Assembly (NCBI GenBank): GCA_023630215.1 | Contig: JALPRQ010000001.1 | Coordinates: 558,001-622,000, forward strand | Length of the DNA stretch: 64,000 nt | From: Rhodobacteraceae bacterium NBU2976 | GTDB lineage: Bacteria > Pseudomonadota > Alphaproteobacteria > Rhodobacterales > Rhodobacteraceae | Reading direction: 5' to 3' | Shown here: positions 46,722-55,169 of the stretch, piece by piece | Layout: the number at the start of each line of letters is the position of its first letter | Numbering within the stretch: position 1 is the first letter of the stretch | Translations under genes and position numbers: made by a program | Notes under the pieces: model-generated | The model's database searches: none | Seen by the model: the letters and a program-made list of their open reading frames with translations, nothing else | What the model was told of the DNA's origin: nothing

Positions 46722-47408
46722 TCAGCGGTTGCTCAAGCGATGAAACTGATGGGTGAATACCGCAACGCCAATGATCGGGACGAAGAGATTCACCACCGGC
46801 ACAGACAGCGGGATCGCAAGCACGATGCCGGTCAACCAGATTTCTACAGCGTTGTTTTTACGCAGGCGCGCAGCCTCTTTATTGTCTAAGCGACGGGCGG
46901 CGACCAAATGGAAATATTCCCGCCCTAACAATAATCCATTGACGATGTAAAAGATTACCGGCGCCAAGACCGTCGAAAGCAGATAAATCACCAAGGCTAA
47001 AATATTCGCCCCAATCAAGATCAACGTGAATTTCAATGCTTCATTCAGGCTTTCGGCAAGGTTTTGTTGGCGTGCCGGGGGCAATAGTGGGTAGTGCTTT
47101 CGTTCGACCGCATTCGCGATACTGTCCAGGAAAAACCCAATAAACATTGAGGCAACGGGAAACATCAGAAATGCAGACATCACCAAGACAGTGATCAATG
47201 CCGCTGCGTTCAAACCCCAAGACACCCACCCAACCTCGCCGATCCACGGAAGTGTGAAACTGTCCGGGATTATCCAGCCGATCAGAACCACGCTGCCAAA
47301 AGAGACGATGCCAAGCAACACTATCGTCAGCCCGAGTGATCCCCAAAGGACGAGCTGAAACCGCCGATCCAGCAGCTGTGCAATAGCACGCGCCAGATCG
47401 TTTATCAT
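46722..47408 (-). CDS. EI24-domain (CysZ-like) membrane protein
   Basis: This 228-residue membrane protein of the EI24 family has about five hydrophobic segments. The family pattern includes PVASMFIGFFLDSIANAVERKHYP, then GREYFHLVAARRL and a last segment ending VNLFVPIIGVAVFTHQFHRL. The E. coli relative CysZ is a sulfate permease; most alphaproteobacterial members are untested. Its start overlaps the stop of the nitroreductase gene (ATGA), so the two are co-transcribed. Confidence 0.85.
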   Translation of the reverse strand: MINDLARAIAQLLDRRFQLVLWGSLGLTIVLLGIVSFGSVVLIGWIIPDSFTLPWIGEVGWVSWGLNAAALITVLVMSAFLMFPVASMFIGFFLDSIANAVERKHYPLLPPARQQNLAESLNEALKFTLILIGANILALVIYLLSTVLAPVIFYIVNGLLLGREYFHLVAARRLDNKEAARLRKNNAVEIWLTGIVLAIPLSVPVVNLFVPIIGVAVFTHQFHRLSNR

Positions 47409-47983
47409 TTGTTAATCCACTGGACTTTGGTTGCCAGATCAGGGCGCGGCCGTTCTGGCGGGGCCATTTTTTCTGTGCCGATATGGATGAAACCTGCGAC
47501 GAATTCGTTCAGGCCAAGTCCAAGACCGGCATCAAGGAACGTGCGATCCATGGCCATCGGACCGGTCAGCCAATTTGCCCCCCAACCACTGGCCAAAGCG
47601 GCATTCAGAAGCGCAAGACAAACGGCTCCTGCTGATAAAATCTGTTCAATTTCCGGCACTTTTTCGGACTCAACCGGGGCGGCAATCACCGCGACCGCAA
47701 GGTGGGAGTCTGCAAATTGCAGGCTGGTTTTTTCGACAAGCTCCGCATCCATGCCTGTTTCTTTGGCGCGTGTTCGTGCCAGCTCGGCCAAACGGTTCAA
47801 CGCCTCGTCTTCAAGCACAAGAAACCGCCAAGGCTCCAGCTTGCCATGATCGGGAGTTCGCGCTGCGGCAGTCAGGATTGGCATAAGGCTTGTGCGATCA
47901 GGCACGGGCAGTGTCAGTGTCTTGGCTGGACGCGAACGGCGTGTCAGCAGAAATTCCATTGCGGCAGTATTTGAACTTGGCAT
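47405..47983 (-). CDS. Nitroreductase family protein
   Basis: This 192-residue FMN-dependent oxidoreductase resembles the short YdjA-type nitroreductases. The FMN phosphate-binding RRS (LLTRRSRPAK) is near the N-terminus, RTPDHGKLEPWRFLVLED follows, and GWGANWLTGP lies towards the C-terminus. It uses NAD(P)H to reduce an unknown electrophile. The ATG at 47983 is chosen because family proteins begin just before the RRS motif, though its ribosome-binding site is weak; the frame extends 23 codons upstream. It is translationally coupled to the EI24 gene. Confidence 0.88.
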   Translation of the reverse strand: MPSSNTAAMEFLLTRRSRPAKTLTLPVPDRTSLMPILTAAARTPDHGKLEPWRFLVLEDEALNRLAELARTRAKETGMDAELVEKTSLQFADSHLAVAVIAAPVESEKVPEIEQILSAGAVCLALLNAALASGWGANWLTGPMAMDRTFLDAGLGLGLNEFVAGFIHIGTEKMAPPERPRPDLATKVQWINK

Positions 47984-48124
47984 CAAGTATCCATTCTTTT
48001 GGTTGAACTTGTTTGCGAATGATAAAATGTCAAGGCGATGCCGCGGAATCATCGGGTTTTACCCTAGTGTTTTATGGGCGAAGGGCCTAATAACCACGCA
48101 ATAACCATTACCCCGGGGACACAC

Positions 48125-49456
48125 ATGGAACTTACCTTCAAACGATCAGATTTCGGCGCAGATTTCACTTTCGGCGTTGCGACCTCAAGTTATCAGATCG
48201 AGGGGCATCGCCACGGCGGCGCAGGGTCTACGCACTGGGACACTTTCGCCGCAACGCCGGGCAATGTCGTCAGGGGAGAGAACGGGGATATAGCCTGTGA
48301 TCATTATCACCGATGGGAAGAAGATCTGGATCTACTCCAGGCGGGCGGATTCGACGCTTATCGATTCTCGACAAGTTGGGCCCGTGTGATGCCCGAAGGG
48401 ATCGGTCAGGTGAATGCCGAGGGCCTCGATTTTTATGACAAGCTGGTGGATGGGATGCTGGCACGCGGGATTGATCCCTATTTGACACTGTATCATTGGG
48501 AAATGCCGTCTGAACTGGCAGCCAAAGGCGGATGGCAAAACCGCGATGTTGCAAAGTGGTTTGCCGACTATACCGAGGTCCTGTTGAAGCGGCTGGGCGA
48601 TCGCGTCAAAGCTGTTGCCACAATCAATGAGCCATGGTGCGTCGCTTGGCTAAGCCATTTCATGGGGCTTCACGCGCCGGGATTGCGCGATATTAAAGCT
48701 ACCGCACATGCGATGCACAACGTTTTGCTGGCGCATGGCACGGCAGTTCAGGCGATGCGGGCAATGGGTCAGAAAAATCTGGGACTCGTCACCAATTTTG
48801 AATGGGCAATGCCTGGCGACCAGTCAGACCGCGCCAAAGACCTTACCGACCTCTATGTCAGCATTTACAATCGATGGTTTGTGCAGGCCGCCTTTACCGG
48901 GACCTATCCGGAAAACGTTCTGGAAGGGTTGGGTCCGCACATGCCCAAAGATTGGGAATCAGATATGGAAACGATCGCTTCACCGGTCGATTTTCTGGGG
49001 GTCAATTATTATACTTGCCGCCGCGTCGTTGAAGCGCCTGACTCTCTCTGGCCGCATATCGCCGACAAACCCGGGGACCTGAAAAAGACCGCGATGGATT
49101 GGGAAATCCTACCCGATGGTCTGTTCAACATCCTGACGTTCCTGCGCAACGAATACACAGGCGACACCCCGATTTATATCACCGAGAACGGTTTGGCATC
49201 ATATGATCTGGTCGAAAATGGCGCGGTATTTGACCCGGACCGCGTGGAATATCTTGACCAGCATATTCACGCGGTAAAGCGTGCAATTGATGCAGGTGTT
49301 CCGGTCAAAGGGTATTTTGCTTGGTCGTTGCTTGACAATTTCGAATGGGCGCTGGGCTATGATAAACGTTTTGGTTTGGTCCATGTCGATTTTAATACAT
49401 TGAAAAGAACGCCAAAATATTCATACGATCTGTTAAAGAACGCACTGACTCGATGA
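48125..49456 (+). CDS. Beta-glucosidase, GH1
   Basis: This 443-residue cytoplasmic glycoside hydrolase family 1 enzyme cleaves beta-glucosides or related beta-glycosides. Diagnostic segments are FGVATSSYQIEG at the N-terminus, the acid/base Glu169 in TINEPW and the nucleophile Glu354 in YITENG. A late WSLLDNFEWALGY segment is the usual aglycone-site region. No signal peptide is present. The ATG at 48125 is preferred over an upstream in-frame ATG because the family N-terminus starts there. It is followed after 30 bases by the carrier-thioesterase gene, so it may belong to the same transcript. Confidence 0.95.
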   Translation: MELTFKRSDFGADFTFGVATSSYQIEGHRHGGAGSTHWDTFAATPGNVVRGENGDIACDHYHRWEEDLDLLQAGGFDAYRFSTSWARVMPEGIGQVNAEGLDFYDKLVDGMLARGIDPYLTLYHWEMPSELAAKGGWQNRDVAKWFADYTEVLLKRLGDRVKAVATINEPWCVAWLSHFMGLHAPGLRDIKATAHAMHNVLLAHGTAVQAMRAMGQKNLGLVTNFEWAMPGDQSDRAKDLTDLYVSIYNRWFVQAAFTGTYPENVLEGLGPHMPKDWESDMETIASPVDFLGVNYYTCRRVVEAPDSLWPHIADKPGDLKKTAMDWEILPDGLFNILTFLRNEYTGDTPIYITENGLASYDLVENGAVFDPDRVEYLDQHIHAVKRAIDAGVPVKGYFAWSLLDNFEWALGYDKRFGLVHVDFNTLKRTPKYSYDLLKNALTR

Positions 49457-49486
49457 AATTACCTCGTACCCTTGGAGTGATGAGCG

Positions 49487-50482
49487 ATGGAACAGTTTGC
49501 GGCTGACGTGAAGAGACTTTGTTCGCTGTTCGAACAAGAACTGAAGCAACCCGTTTCCGAGGGTGACGATTTTTTTGACCTGGGCGGGGACTCGCTGATG
49601 GCGCAAGCCCTGGTTACCGCGATCAATGACGAATTCGGTTCGATCTTCAATGTCTCGAACATCATGGACTTTCCGACGCCCGCCGATTTTGCACGTGCCC
49701 TGTCACAGGGCAACACCCCCGGCGACCTGATCAATCCATTGTTCGGGTCAACGGGAGAAGATCCATTGTTGTTCGTCCATGGGGCGCTTGGGGGCAATTT
49801 TCAGTTGCGCTTGGTGGGTGATGACATGCGCTCGCGCTGGAAGATCGCCGGTGTCCGGGCGCGCGGCTATGTTCGTGGAGAAACGTTTCACGCCACGCTG
49901 GACGAGATGTTGAATGACTATATGGATCAGGCCGAGGAACATTTCGGCTCGTTGCCTAAATTTATTGCCGGGAACTGCGCAGGGGGTATGATCGCCCTCG
50001 AACTCGCCAGCCGTATCTATCATAAGACTGGTGAACAGATGACGCTGTTTATTATCGATCCACCTGCGACATTTCTAAAGTATCATCAGGAAAAACGTGG
50101 TGTGCATCGCGGATGGTATTACCGCTATATCCGCGTCTATCATCGCTTACTTTACAAGGTCCTGCGTGCCCTTCGGCTGGAAAACACCAAAGAAGGGCGC
50201 CGAACCTACGGTCGTTTGGTTTTCTATCATATTGTGGAATTCGTTAAGGATATCTATCCCAAGCCGTTTCCGTGCAATATGCTTGTGTTCGTCGGCAGCA
50301 GCCTGATGGACGTGTCCGTGCCGGGTATTCAGACGTGGGCGGACGATCAGGTGAACGTGCAGTTCCTACCGCTTCCCGGGCGTCACAATGCCATACATCG
50401 CGAAAACAAGGATGTCATAGATACGGAAATCCTGCGATTCGTTGAATCTCTGGACGTGCCGACTGCGATGGCGAGCAGGTAA
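49487..50482 (+). CDS. Carrier protein-thioesterase didomain protein with Cys nucleophile
   Basis: This 331-residue protein has two parts. Residues 1-75 are a phosphopantetheine carrier domain with the attachment Ser36 in DLGGDSL. Residues 90-325 are an alpha/beta-hydrolase of the NRPS thioesterase type, with the oxyanion segment FVHGALGGNF, a nucleophile elbow G-N-C-A-G-G with Cys164 where most such enzymes have Ser, a candidate Asp191 (LFIIDPP) and a candidate His300 or His304 (GRHNAIH). It would hold an acyl group as a thioester and release, cyclise or couple it. It has a GGAG ribosome-binding site and directly abuts the adenylating enzyme gene. No condensation or ketosynthase domain is nearby. 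Confidence 0.87.
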   Translation: MEQFAADVKRLCSLFEQELKQPVSEGDDFFDLGGDSLMAQALVTAINDEFGSIFNVSNIMDFPTPADFARALSQGNTPGDLINPLFGSTGEDPLLFVHGALGGNFQLRLVGDDMRSRWKIAGVRARGYVRGETFHATLDEMLNDYMDQAEEHFGSLPKFIAGNCAGGMIALELASRIYHKTGEQMTLFIIDPPATFLKYHQEKRGVHRGWYYRYIRVYHRLLYKVLRALRLENTKEGRRTYGRLVFYHIVEFVKDIYPKPFPCNMLVFVGSSLMDVSVPGIQTWADDQVNVQFLPLPGRHNAIHRENKDVIDTEILRFVESLDVPTAMASR

Positions 50483-51919
50483 ATGTTTGCCGAAATCCTG
50501 ATCGAACGGATCCGAGCCGCGAATAACAACCTTCTGATTGCGGACAGGACACGGCGGTTTAGCGGCAAAAAAATTGACATTCTTACAGCTGATACCGCAC
50601 TGAGACTACTGGAAGATGCGGTTAAACCCGGTGATCGCGTTGGTGTTGCCTATCGTGACCCTGTTCAAGGGCTAATCGTTTTTATTGCGGCATTGCGGGT
50701 TGGGGCTGTCCCAGTATTCATCGACTTCCGCATGAAGCCAGATCAATGCATTGGTCTTATTGAACTGATGGGATTGATACGTCTCTATGGTGATCGCCAA
50801 TTGCCTGGGCGGTCGGAAAGCGTGGTTCTGCAGGTAAACTGGGCGGCAGACCCGTCAGAAACGGATATACTTATCCCACAACCTCAGCACTCGAACGGGT
50901 TCATCGCGTTGTCGTCGGGAACAACTGGTATACCCAAGGCCTATGTTCTGAATGACACCGTAATATCAAACCGGATGCTGGATACGATATCCTATCAACC
51001 GCGTGAGCACAAAGGATTGCTGGTGCTGCTGTCCTTGTCCTTTGCCGGAATGCACAACCTGCTTTTCCCCGCTTTATTGAATCAGGTGCCGGTTCACTTC
51101 ATGCCATTGATGTTTTCGACCAACGAATTGATCAGCATGTTGAAACGAAAAGATATCACTGGTGTGACGATGCCCCCGCCAATTCTGATGGATCTTCTGG
51201 ATGCCATCGGACCGGTCGAGACACCTGCATTTGAACATTTGCGTTTGCTGAAGTGCGCAGGTGCGCCGGTCACATCGGAGGTGGCGGTTAAGGCATATAC
51301 ATATCTGTCGAACAGCTTTGAAAAAGGTTATGGGTCCACCCTGTCGAATACCAATGCGCGTTTGTTGGGCGATGATATCATCAGGCATCCCGATGCGATC
51401 GGTCGCCTTTGCCGCAATATCCGGCTGGAAGTGCTTGACCCCCTGACACTTGAACCGCTTCCAGTGGGCGGGACCGGAATATTGGCGTTTCACTCCAATA
51501 TGAATGCCAGTGACATTTTTTCTTCCACGCCCACTGACGAACGTATCATCGGCGATGCTGCCATACCTGGCGATATTGGTTACATGGGGCATGATGGGCT
51601 CCTATACGTTACGGGACGTATGTCGGACGTTATCGTACGTGGAGGGATCGCCATTTTGCCAAAGGTGATCGAAGATCATGTGCGGAGCCAACCCGGAATT
51701 CGTGACATCGCGATTGTCGGCGTTGATGACCTTCGACTGGGACAGGAGATTGTCGCCTTTGTCGTCGCAGAGGGATTGAGTGAAGCAGAAGTCGAAAAGG
51801 TGCTGATAAGCACGGTCGATCAGGACAAGCGACCACGCAGAATCGTGTTGGTCAATACCCTTCCGGTGACGGTGAACGGCAAATTGGATCGGCTAAAACT
51901 GCGAACAATGGTGCCGTAA
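50483..51919 (+). CDS. Stand-alone adenylating enzyme (AMP-dependent synthetase/ligase)
   Basis: This 478-residue enzyme of the ANL superfamily activates a carboxylic acid as acyl-AMP and transfers it to a thiol. The P-loop is SSGTTGIPK (144-152), the A7/A8 region is GDIGYMGHDGLLYVTGRMSDVIVRG (363-387), and the catalytic Lys467 lies in VNGKLDR, so the small C-terminal domain is complete. The A4 region reads SLSFAGMHN and lacks the Asp that contacts the alpha-amino group in amino-acid-activating domains. This points to a non-amino-acid substrate. It starts immediately after the stop of the carrier-thioesterase gene, its likely thiol partner. A CoA ligase role is the alternative. Confidence 0.87.
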   Translation: MFAEILIERIRAANNNLLIADRTRRFSGKKIDILTADTALRLLEDAVKPGDRVGVAYRDPVQGLIVFIAALRVGAVPVFIDFRMKPDQCIGLIELMGLIRLYGDRQLPGRSESVVLQVNWAADPSETDILIPQPQHSNGFIALSSGTTGIPKAYVLNDTVISNRMLDTISYQPREHKGLLVLLSLSFAGMHNLLFPALLNQVPVHFMPLMFSTNELISMLKRKDITGVTMPPPILMDLLDAIGPVETPAFEHLRLLKCAGAPVTSEVAVKAYTYLSNSFEKGYGSTLSNTNARLLGDDIIRHPDAIGRLCRNIRLEVLDPLTLEPLPVGGTGILAFHSNMNASDIFSSTPTDERIIGDAAIPGDIGYMGHDGLLYVTGRMSDVIVRGGIAILPKVIEDHVRSQPGIRDIAIVGVDDLRLGQEIVAFVVAEGLSEAEVEKVLISTVDQDKRPRRIVLVNTLPVTVNGKLDRLKLRTMVP

Positions 51920-52233
51920 GGTAAAGCCAAGCGAATTTTAACGCTCAACAAATGCGCACCGATCAAATAAATGTGACTATTAATTAATCATATAGCCTCA
52001 ACGTGCTAAATAATGGTCACATACCAATACACCCAATCCCACAATCTGTTCATATGACGATGCTGCTCACAGGCGAAGGTCTGAAAGTGGAAAGGTGTGC
52101 GACGACGAGGGGCGTTAACAATCTCGCCGCCGCACGGTGCAACGATAACGCTGCCGGGGGGATGGTATATCATGGCCTTTAAAAATCAATCCAAATGGTC
52201 AAATTCCTGCCGGCTCATCGTAGGAGAAAGATT
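51920..52233. other. Intergenic region before the urea transporter operon
   Basis: This region of about 314 bases is AT-rich in its first half and holds no gene. It contains the inverted repeat listed at 51971-52022 and the small palindrome ATTAATTAAT near 51980. I looked for a sigma-54 (GG-N10-GC) promoter, as expected for nitrogen control of urea uptake, and did not find a good match. Confidence 0.5.
51971..52022. promoter_or_regulatory. Inverted repeat upstream of urtA
   Basis: The 7-base arms ATGTGAC (51971-51977) and GTCACAT (52016-52022) are perfectly complementary and separated by 38 AT-rich bases, about 210 bases before urtA. They could be paired half-sites for a regulator. The match may be chance. 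Confidence 0.25.
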
Positions 52234-53517
52234 ATGATGAACCCCAAAAAGCTTGCTTTGGGTTTAGGACTGACTGCGTCACTGATGGCAACAACGGCCC
52301 TGTCGCAGGAAACAATCAAGGTTGGTATTCTGCATTCGCTATCCGGAACGATGGCCATTTCAGAAACGACGTTGAAAGACGTCATGCTGATGCTGATCGA
52401 AGAGCAGAACAAAAAAGGCGGCATCAATGGCATGATGCTGGAACCGGTGGTTGTTGACCCGGCCTCGGATTGGCCGCTGTTTGCGGAAAAAGCCCGCGAG
52501 CTGATCGAAGGTGAAGGCGTCGACGTAGTGTTCGGTTGCTGGACTTCCGTGTCGCGTAAATCGGTTCTGCCGGTGTTTGAAGAACTGAACTCCATCCTGT
52601 TCTACCCCGTCCAGTACGAGGGCGAGGAATCCCAGCGCAACGTGTTCTACACCGGTGCTGCTCCGAACCAGCAGGCGATTCCGGCTGTTGACTATCTGAT
52701 GAATGAAGAAGGTGTCGAGCGTTGGGTTCTGGCGGGCACGGATTATGTCTATCCGCGCACGACGAACAAAATCCTCGAAGCCTATCTGATGTCCAAAGGC
52801 GTGTCCGCTGACGACATCATGATCAACTACACGCCGTTCGGTCATTCCGACTGGCAGACCATCGTGTCCGACATCAAGGCGTTTGGTTCCGAAGGTCTGA
52901 AAACCGCTGTTGTGTCCACGATCAACGGTGACGCCAACGTACCATTCTATAAGGAACTGGCGAACCAGGGCATCGACGCCGCCGACATTCCGGTTGTCGC
53001 CTTCTCGGTTGGTGAGGAAGAACTCGCCGGTCTGGACACCGGTCCGCTGGTTGGTCACTTGGCGGCTTGGAACTACTTCATGTCGGTCGACAGCCCGGAA
53101 AACGATGAGTTCATCGAAACCTGGCAGGCCTTTATCGGTGATGAAGACCGCGTGACCAACGATCCGATGGAAGCCCATTACATCGGCTTCAACATGTGGG
53201 TCAAAGCAGTTGAAGCTGCAGGCACCACTGACGCTGACGCTGTGATTGACGCGCTGATCGGTGTGTCTGTGCCGAACCTGACGGGTGGCTATTCCTCCAT
53301 GGGTGCGAACCACCATATCACCAAGCCGGTGCTGGTGGGCGAGATTCAGGATGACGGCCAGTTTGACGTTGTGTGGGAAACCACGGGTCTGGTGCTCGGC
53401 GATGAATGGTCCGACTACCTGCCGGAATCCGCGAAGCTGATCTCGGATTGGCGCGCGCCGCTATCCTGCGGCAACTTCAACGTAGAAACGGGTGAGTGCG
53501 GCGGTTCTGCCGAGTAA
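52234..53517 (+). CDS. urtA: Urea ABC transporter binding protein
   Basis: This 427-residue periplasmic protein of the amide/urea-binding family has a signal peptide (MMNPKKLALGLGLTASLMATTALSQ). The mature N-terminus IKVGILHSLSGTMAISE is the UrtA/AmiC hallmark, followed by VVFGCWTSVSRKSVLPVFE and LFYPVQYEGEESQRNVFYTGAAPNQQ, which separate it from Leu/Ile/Val-binding proteins. It starts at the first of two tandem ATGs after TAGGAG. A strong stem-loop lies between it and urtB. All five urt genes follow in order. Confidence 0.96.
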   Translation: MMNPKKLALGLGLTASLMATTALSQETIKVGILHSLSGTMAISETTLKDVMLMLIEEQNKKGGINGMMLEPVVVDPASDWPLFAEKARELIEGEGVDVVFGCWTSVSRKSVLPVFEELNSILFYPVQYEGEESQRNVFYTGAAPNQQAIPAVDYLMNEEGVERWVLAGTDYVYPRTTNKILEAYLMSKGVSADDIMINYTPFGHSDWQTIVSDIKAFGSEGLKTAVVSTINGDANVPFYKELANQGIDAADIPVVAFSVGEEELAGLDTGPLVGHLAAWNYFMSVDSPENDEFIETWQAFIGDEDRVTNDPMEAHYIGFNMWVKAVEAAGTTDADAVIDALIGVSVPNLTGGYSSMGANHHITKPVLVGEIQDDGQFDVVWETTGLVLGDEWSDYLPESAKLISDWRAPLSCGNFNVETGECGGSAE

Positions 53518-53523
53518 CCTAAC

Positions 53524-53559
53524 TGCGAGGGACGGCACCTCCTCCCGTCGTCCCTCGCA
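53524..53559 (+). promoter_or_regulatory. Stem-loop between urtA and urtB
   Basis: A perfect 11-base-pair stem (TGCGAGGGACG at 53524-53534 with CGTCCCTCGCA at 53549-53559) with a 14-base loop starts 7 bases after the urtA stop. It is followed by CTAAAATATCG and no U-tract. It probably favours accumulation of the urtA message over the downstream genes. Confidence 0.8.
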
Positions 53560-53579
53560 CTAAAATATCGAGCCTGTCG

Positions 53580-55169
53580 ATGCGTAAATTTCTTCTGACA
53601 ATCCTGTTCCTTCTGGCTGCGTTGCCCCTTCGCGCGCAAAGCTTCGAAGAGCTGCTTTTGCAACTGCCCGAGGGCAGCTATTCCGACCGCGCCGCCGTGG
53701 CTGCGGCAATAGCGGCCACCGGTGACGACCGCGCTGCAGGTGTGCTGGAGGTTCTTGCCGAAGGAAATCTGCATATCCTCAAATCTGATGGGTCCATTGT
53801 CGAGATTCGCGATGTGAACGGCGACGATATTGCCTTTTCCGCGCTGGACGGGACCGAGGTTGGCGAGATCGGTCGTGGGGATACGGACAAAATCAAAGTG
53901 AATAACGGTTTGCGTCGCGATTTGCGCGCCCTTCTGGGGTCGATGTCACTGCTGAACGCTGATCCTAACAAGCGCGCCGAGGCCGCTCAGGCCGTGTTCA
54001 AAGATGGCGATCCGGGGCAGATCGAGTTGCTGGATAGTGCGATAGCGGCAGAGACCGAAGCTTGGGTTGCCGACCTTATGCAAGAGGCACGGGCGGTCGC
54101 AGTGTTGAATTCTGATATGGATACAGAGGCGAAGCTGGCTGCCGTCAAAGTGCTGGCAGACCGGGGTGATCAGGACGCCAAAGGGGTCCTGTCGCAGTTC
54201 GCCAATGACGAGGCGCTGGCACTGCCGATTGCCACAGCTCTCTCGCAGATCGAACGCACCCAACAGCTGTGGCAGGTTGGGCAGAATGTCTGGTACGGTC
54301 TTTCACTTGGTTCGGTCCTGCTGCTAGCGGCGATTGGGCTTGCCATTACCTTTGGGGTCATGGGCGTGATCAATATGGCGCATGGCGAATTGGTGATGTT
54401 GGGGGCCTATTCCACCTTTTTCGTACAGGAACTGATCCGCAACAATGCCGCATGGCTGTTCGATTATTCCTTGCTGATCGCCGCTCCGGTGGCGTTTCTG
54501 GTTGCCGGTTCGGTCGGTATCGGGATCGAACGCGGGATTGTCCGCCACCTTTATGGTCGCCCGTTGGAAACCCTGCTTGCGACATGGGGCGTTAGCCTGA
54601 TCTTGCAACAGACGGTGCGCTCTATCTTTGGGCCGAATAACCGCGAGGTTGGCAATCCAGAGTGGATGTCCGGTGCGTTCGAGCTCGGCGGGCTGACGAT
54701 TACATACGGGCGTATGTGGATCTTGATCTTTGCGCTAGTGGTGTTCGCAGGTCTGATGCTGCTGCTGAAGAAAACCGCGATGGGTTTGCAAATGCGCGCC
54801 GTCACCCAAAACCGCGAGATGGCGGCGAATATGGGTATCCGGACAGGTCGCGTTGATGCGCTGACCTTTGGTCTTGGGGCCGGGATTGCCGGACTGGCAG
54901 GCGTGGCGCTCAGCCAGATCGACAACGTGTCTCCGAACCTTGGGCAAAGCTATATTGTCGACAGCTTCATGGTGGTTGTGTTTGGCGGTGCCGGTAACCT
55001 GTGGGGGGCCTTGGCGGGCGCGTTCAGTCTGGGCGTCGCAAACAAGTTTCTGGAACCGTTCACGGGGGCCGTGCTGGGGAAAATCCTCGTCCTCGTCTTT
55101 ATCATTCTGTTCATTCAAAAGCGTCCGCGGGGTTTGTTTGCCCTCAAAGGTCGCGCGGTGGAGGCGTAA
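53580..55169 (+). CDS. urtB: Urea ABC transporter permease UrtB
   Basis: This 529-residue inner-membrane protein is a LivH-type permease. The first 240 residues form an extra exported helical domain preceded by a signal peptide (MRKFLLTILFLLAALPLRAQ), which is characteristic of UrtB. The membrane domain has GVMGVINMAHGELVMLGAYST and MGIRTGRVDALTFGLGAGIAGLAGVALSQ in two successive segments, the family's pore and coupling regions. The stop TAA is directly followed by the urtC start. Confidence 0.95.
   Translation: MRKFLLTILFLLAALPLRAQSFEELLLQLPEGSYSDRAAVAAAIAATGDDRAAGVLEVLAEGNLHILKSDGSIVEIRDVNGDDIAFSALDGTEVGEIGRGDTDKIKVNNGLRRDLRALLGSMSLLNADPNKRAEAAQAVFKDGDPGQIELLDSAIAAETEAWVADLMQEARAVAVLNSDMDTEAKLAAVKVLADRGDQDAKGVLSQFANDEALALPIATALSQIERTQQLWQVGQNVWYGLSLGSVLLLAAIGLAITFGVMGVINMAHGELVMLGAYSTFFVQELIRNNAAWLFDYSLLIAAPVAFLVAGSVGIGIERGIVRHLYGRPLETLLATWGVSLILQQTVRSIFGPNNREVGNPEWMSGAFELGGLTITYGRMWILIFALVVFAGLMLLLKKTAMGLQMRAVTQNREMAANMGIRTGRVDALTFGLGAGIAGLAGVALSQIDNVSPNLGQSYIVDSFMVVVFGGAGNLWGALAGAFSLGVANKFLEPFTGAVLGKILVLVFIILFIQKRPRGLFALKGRAVEA

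Noticed and set aside
51920-52233. Sigma-54 promoter expected for nitrogen-controlled urt genes
   Set aside because: No GG-N10-GC element with flanking consensus was found; the closest has a 12-base spacer.
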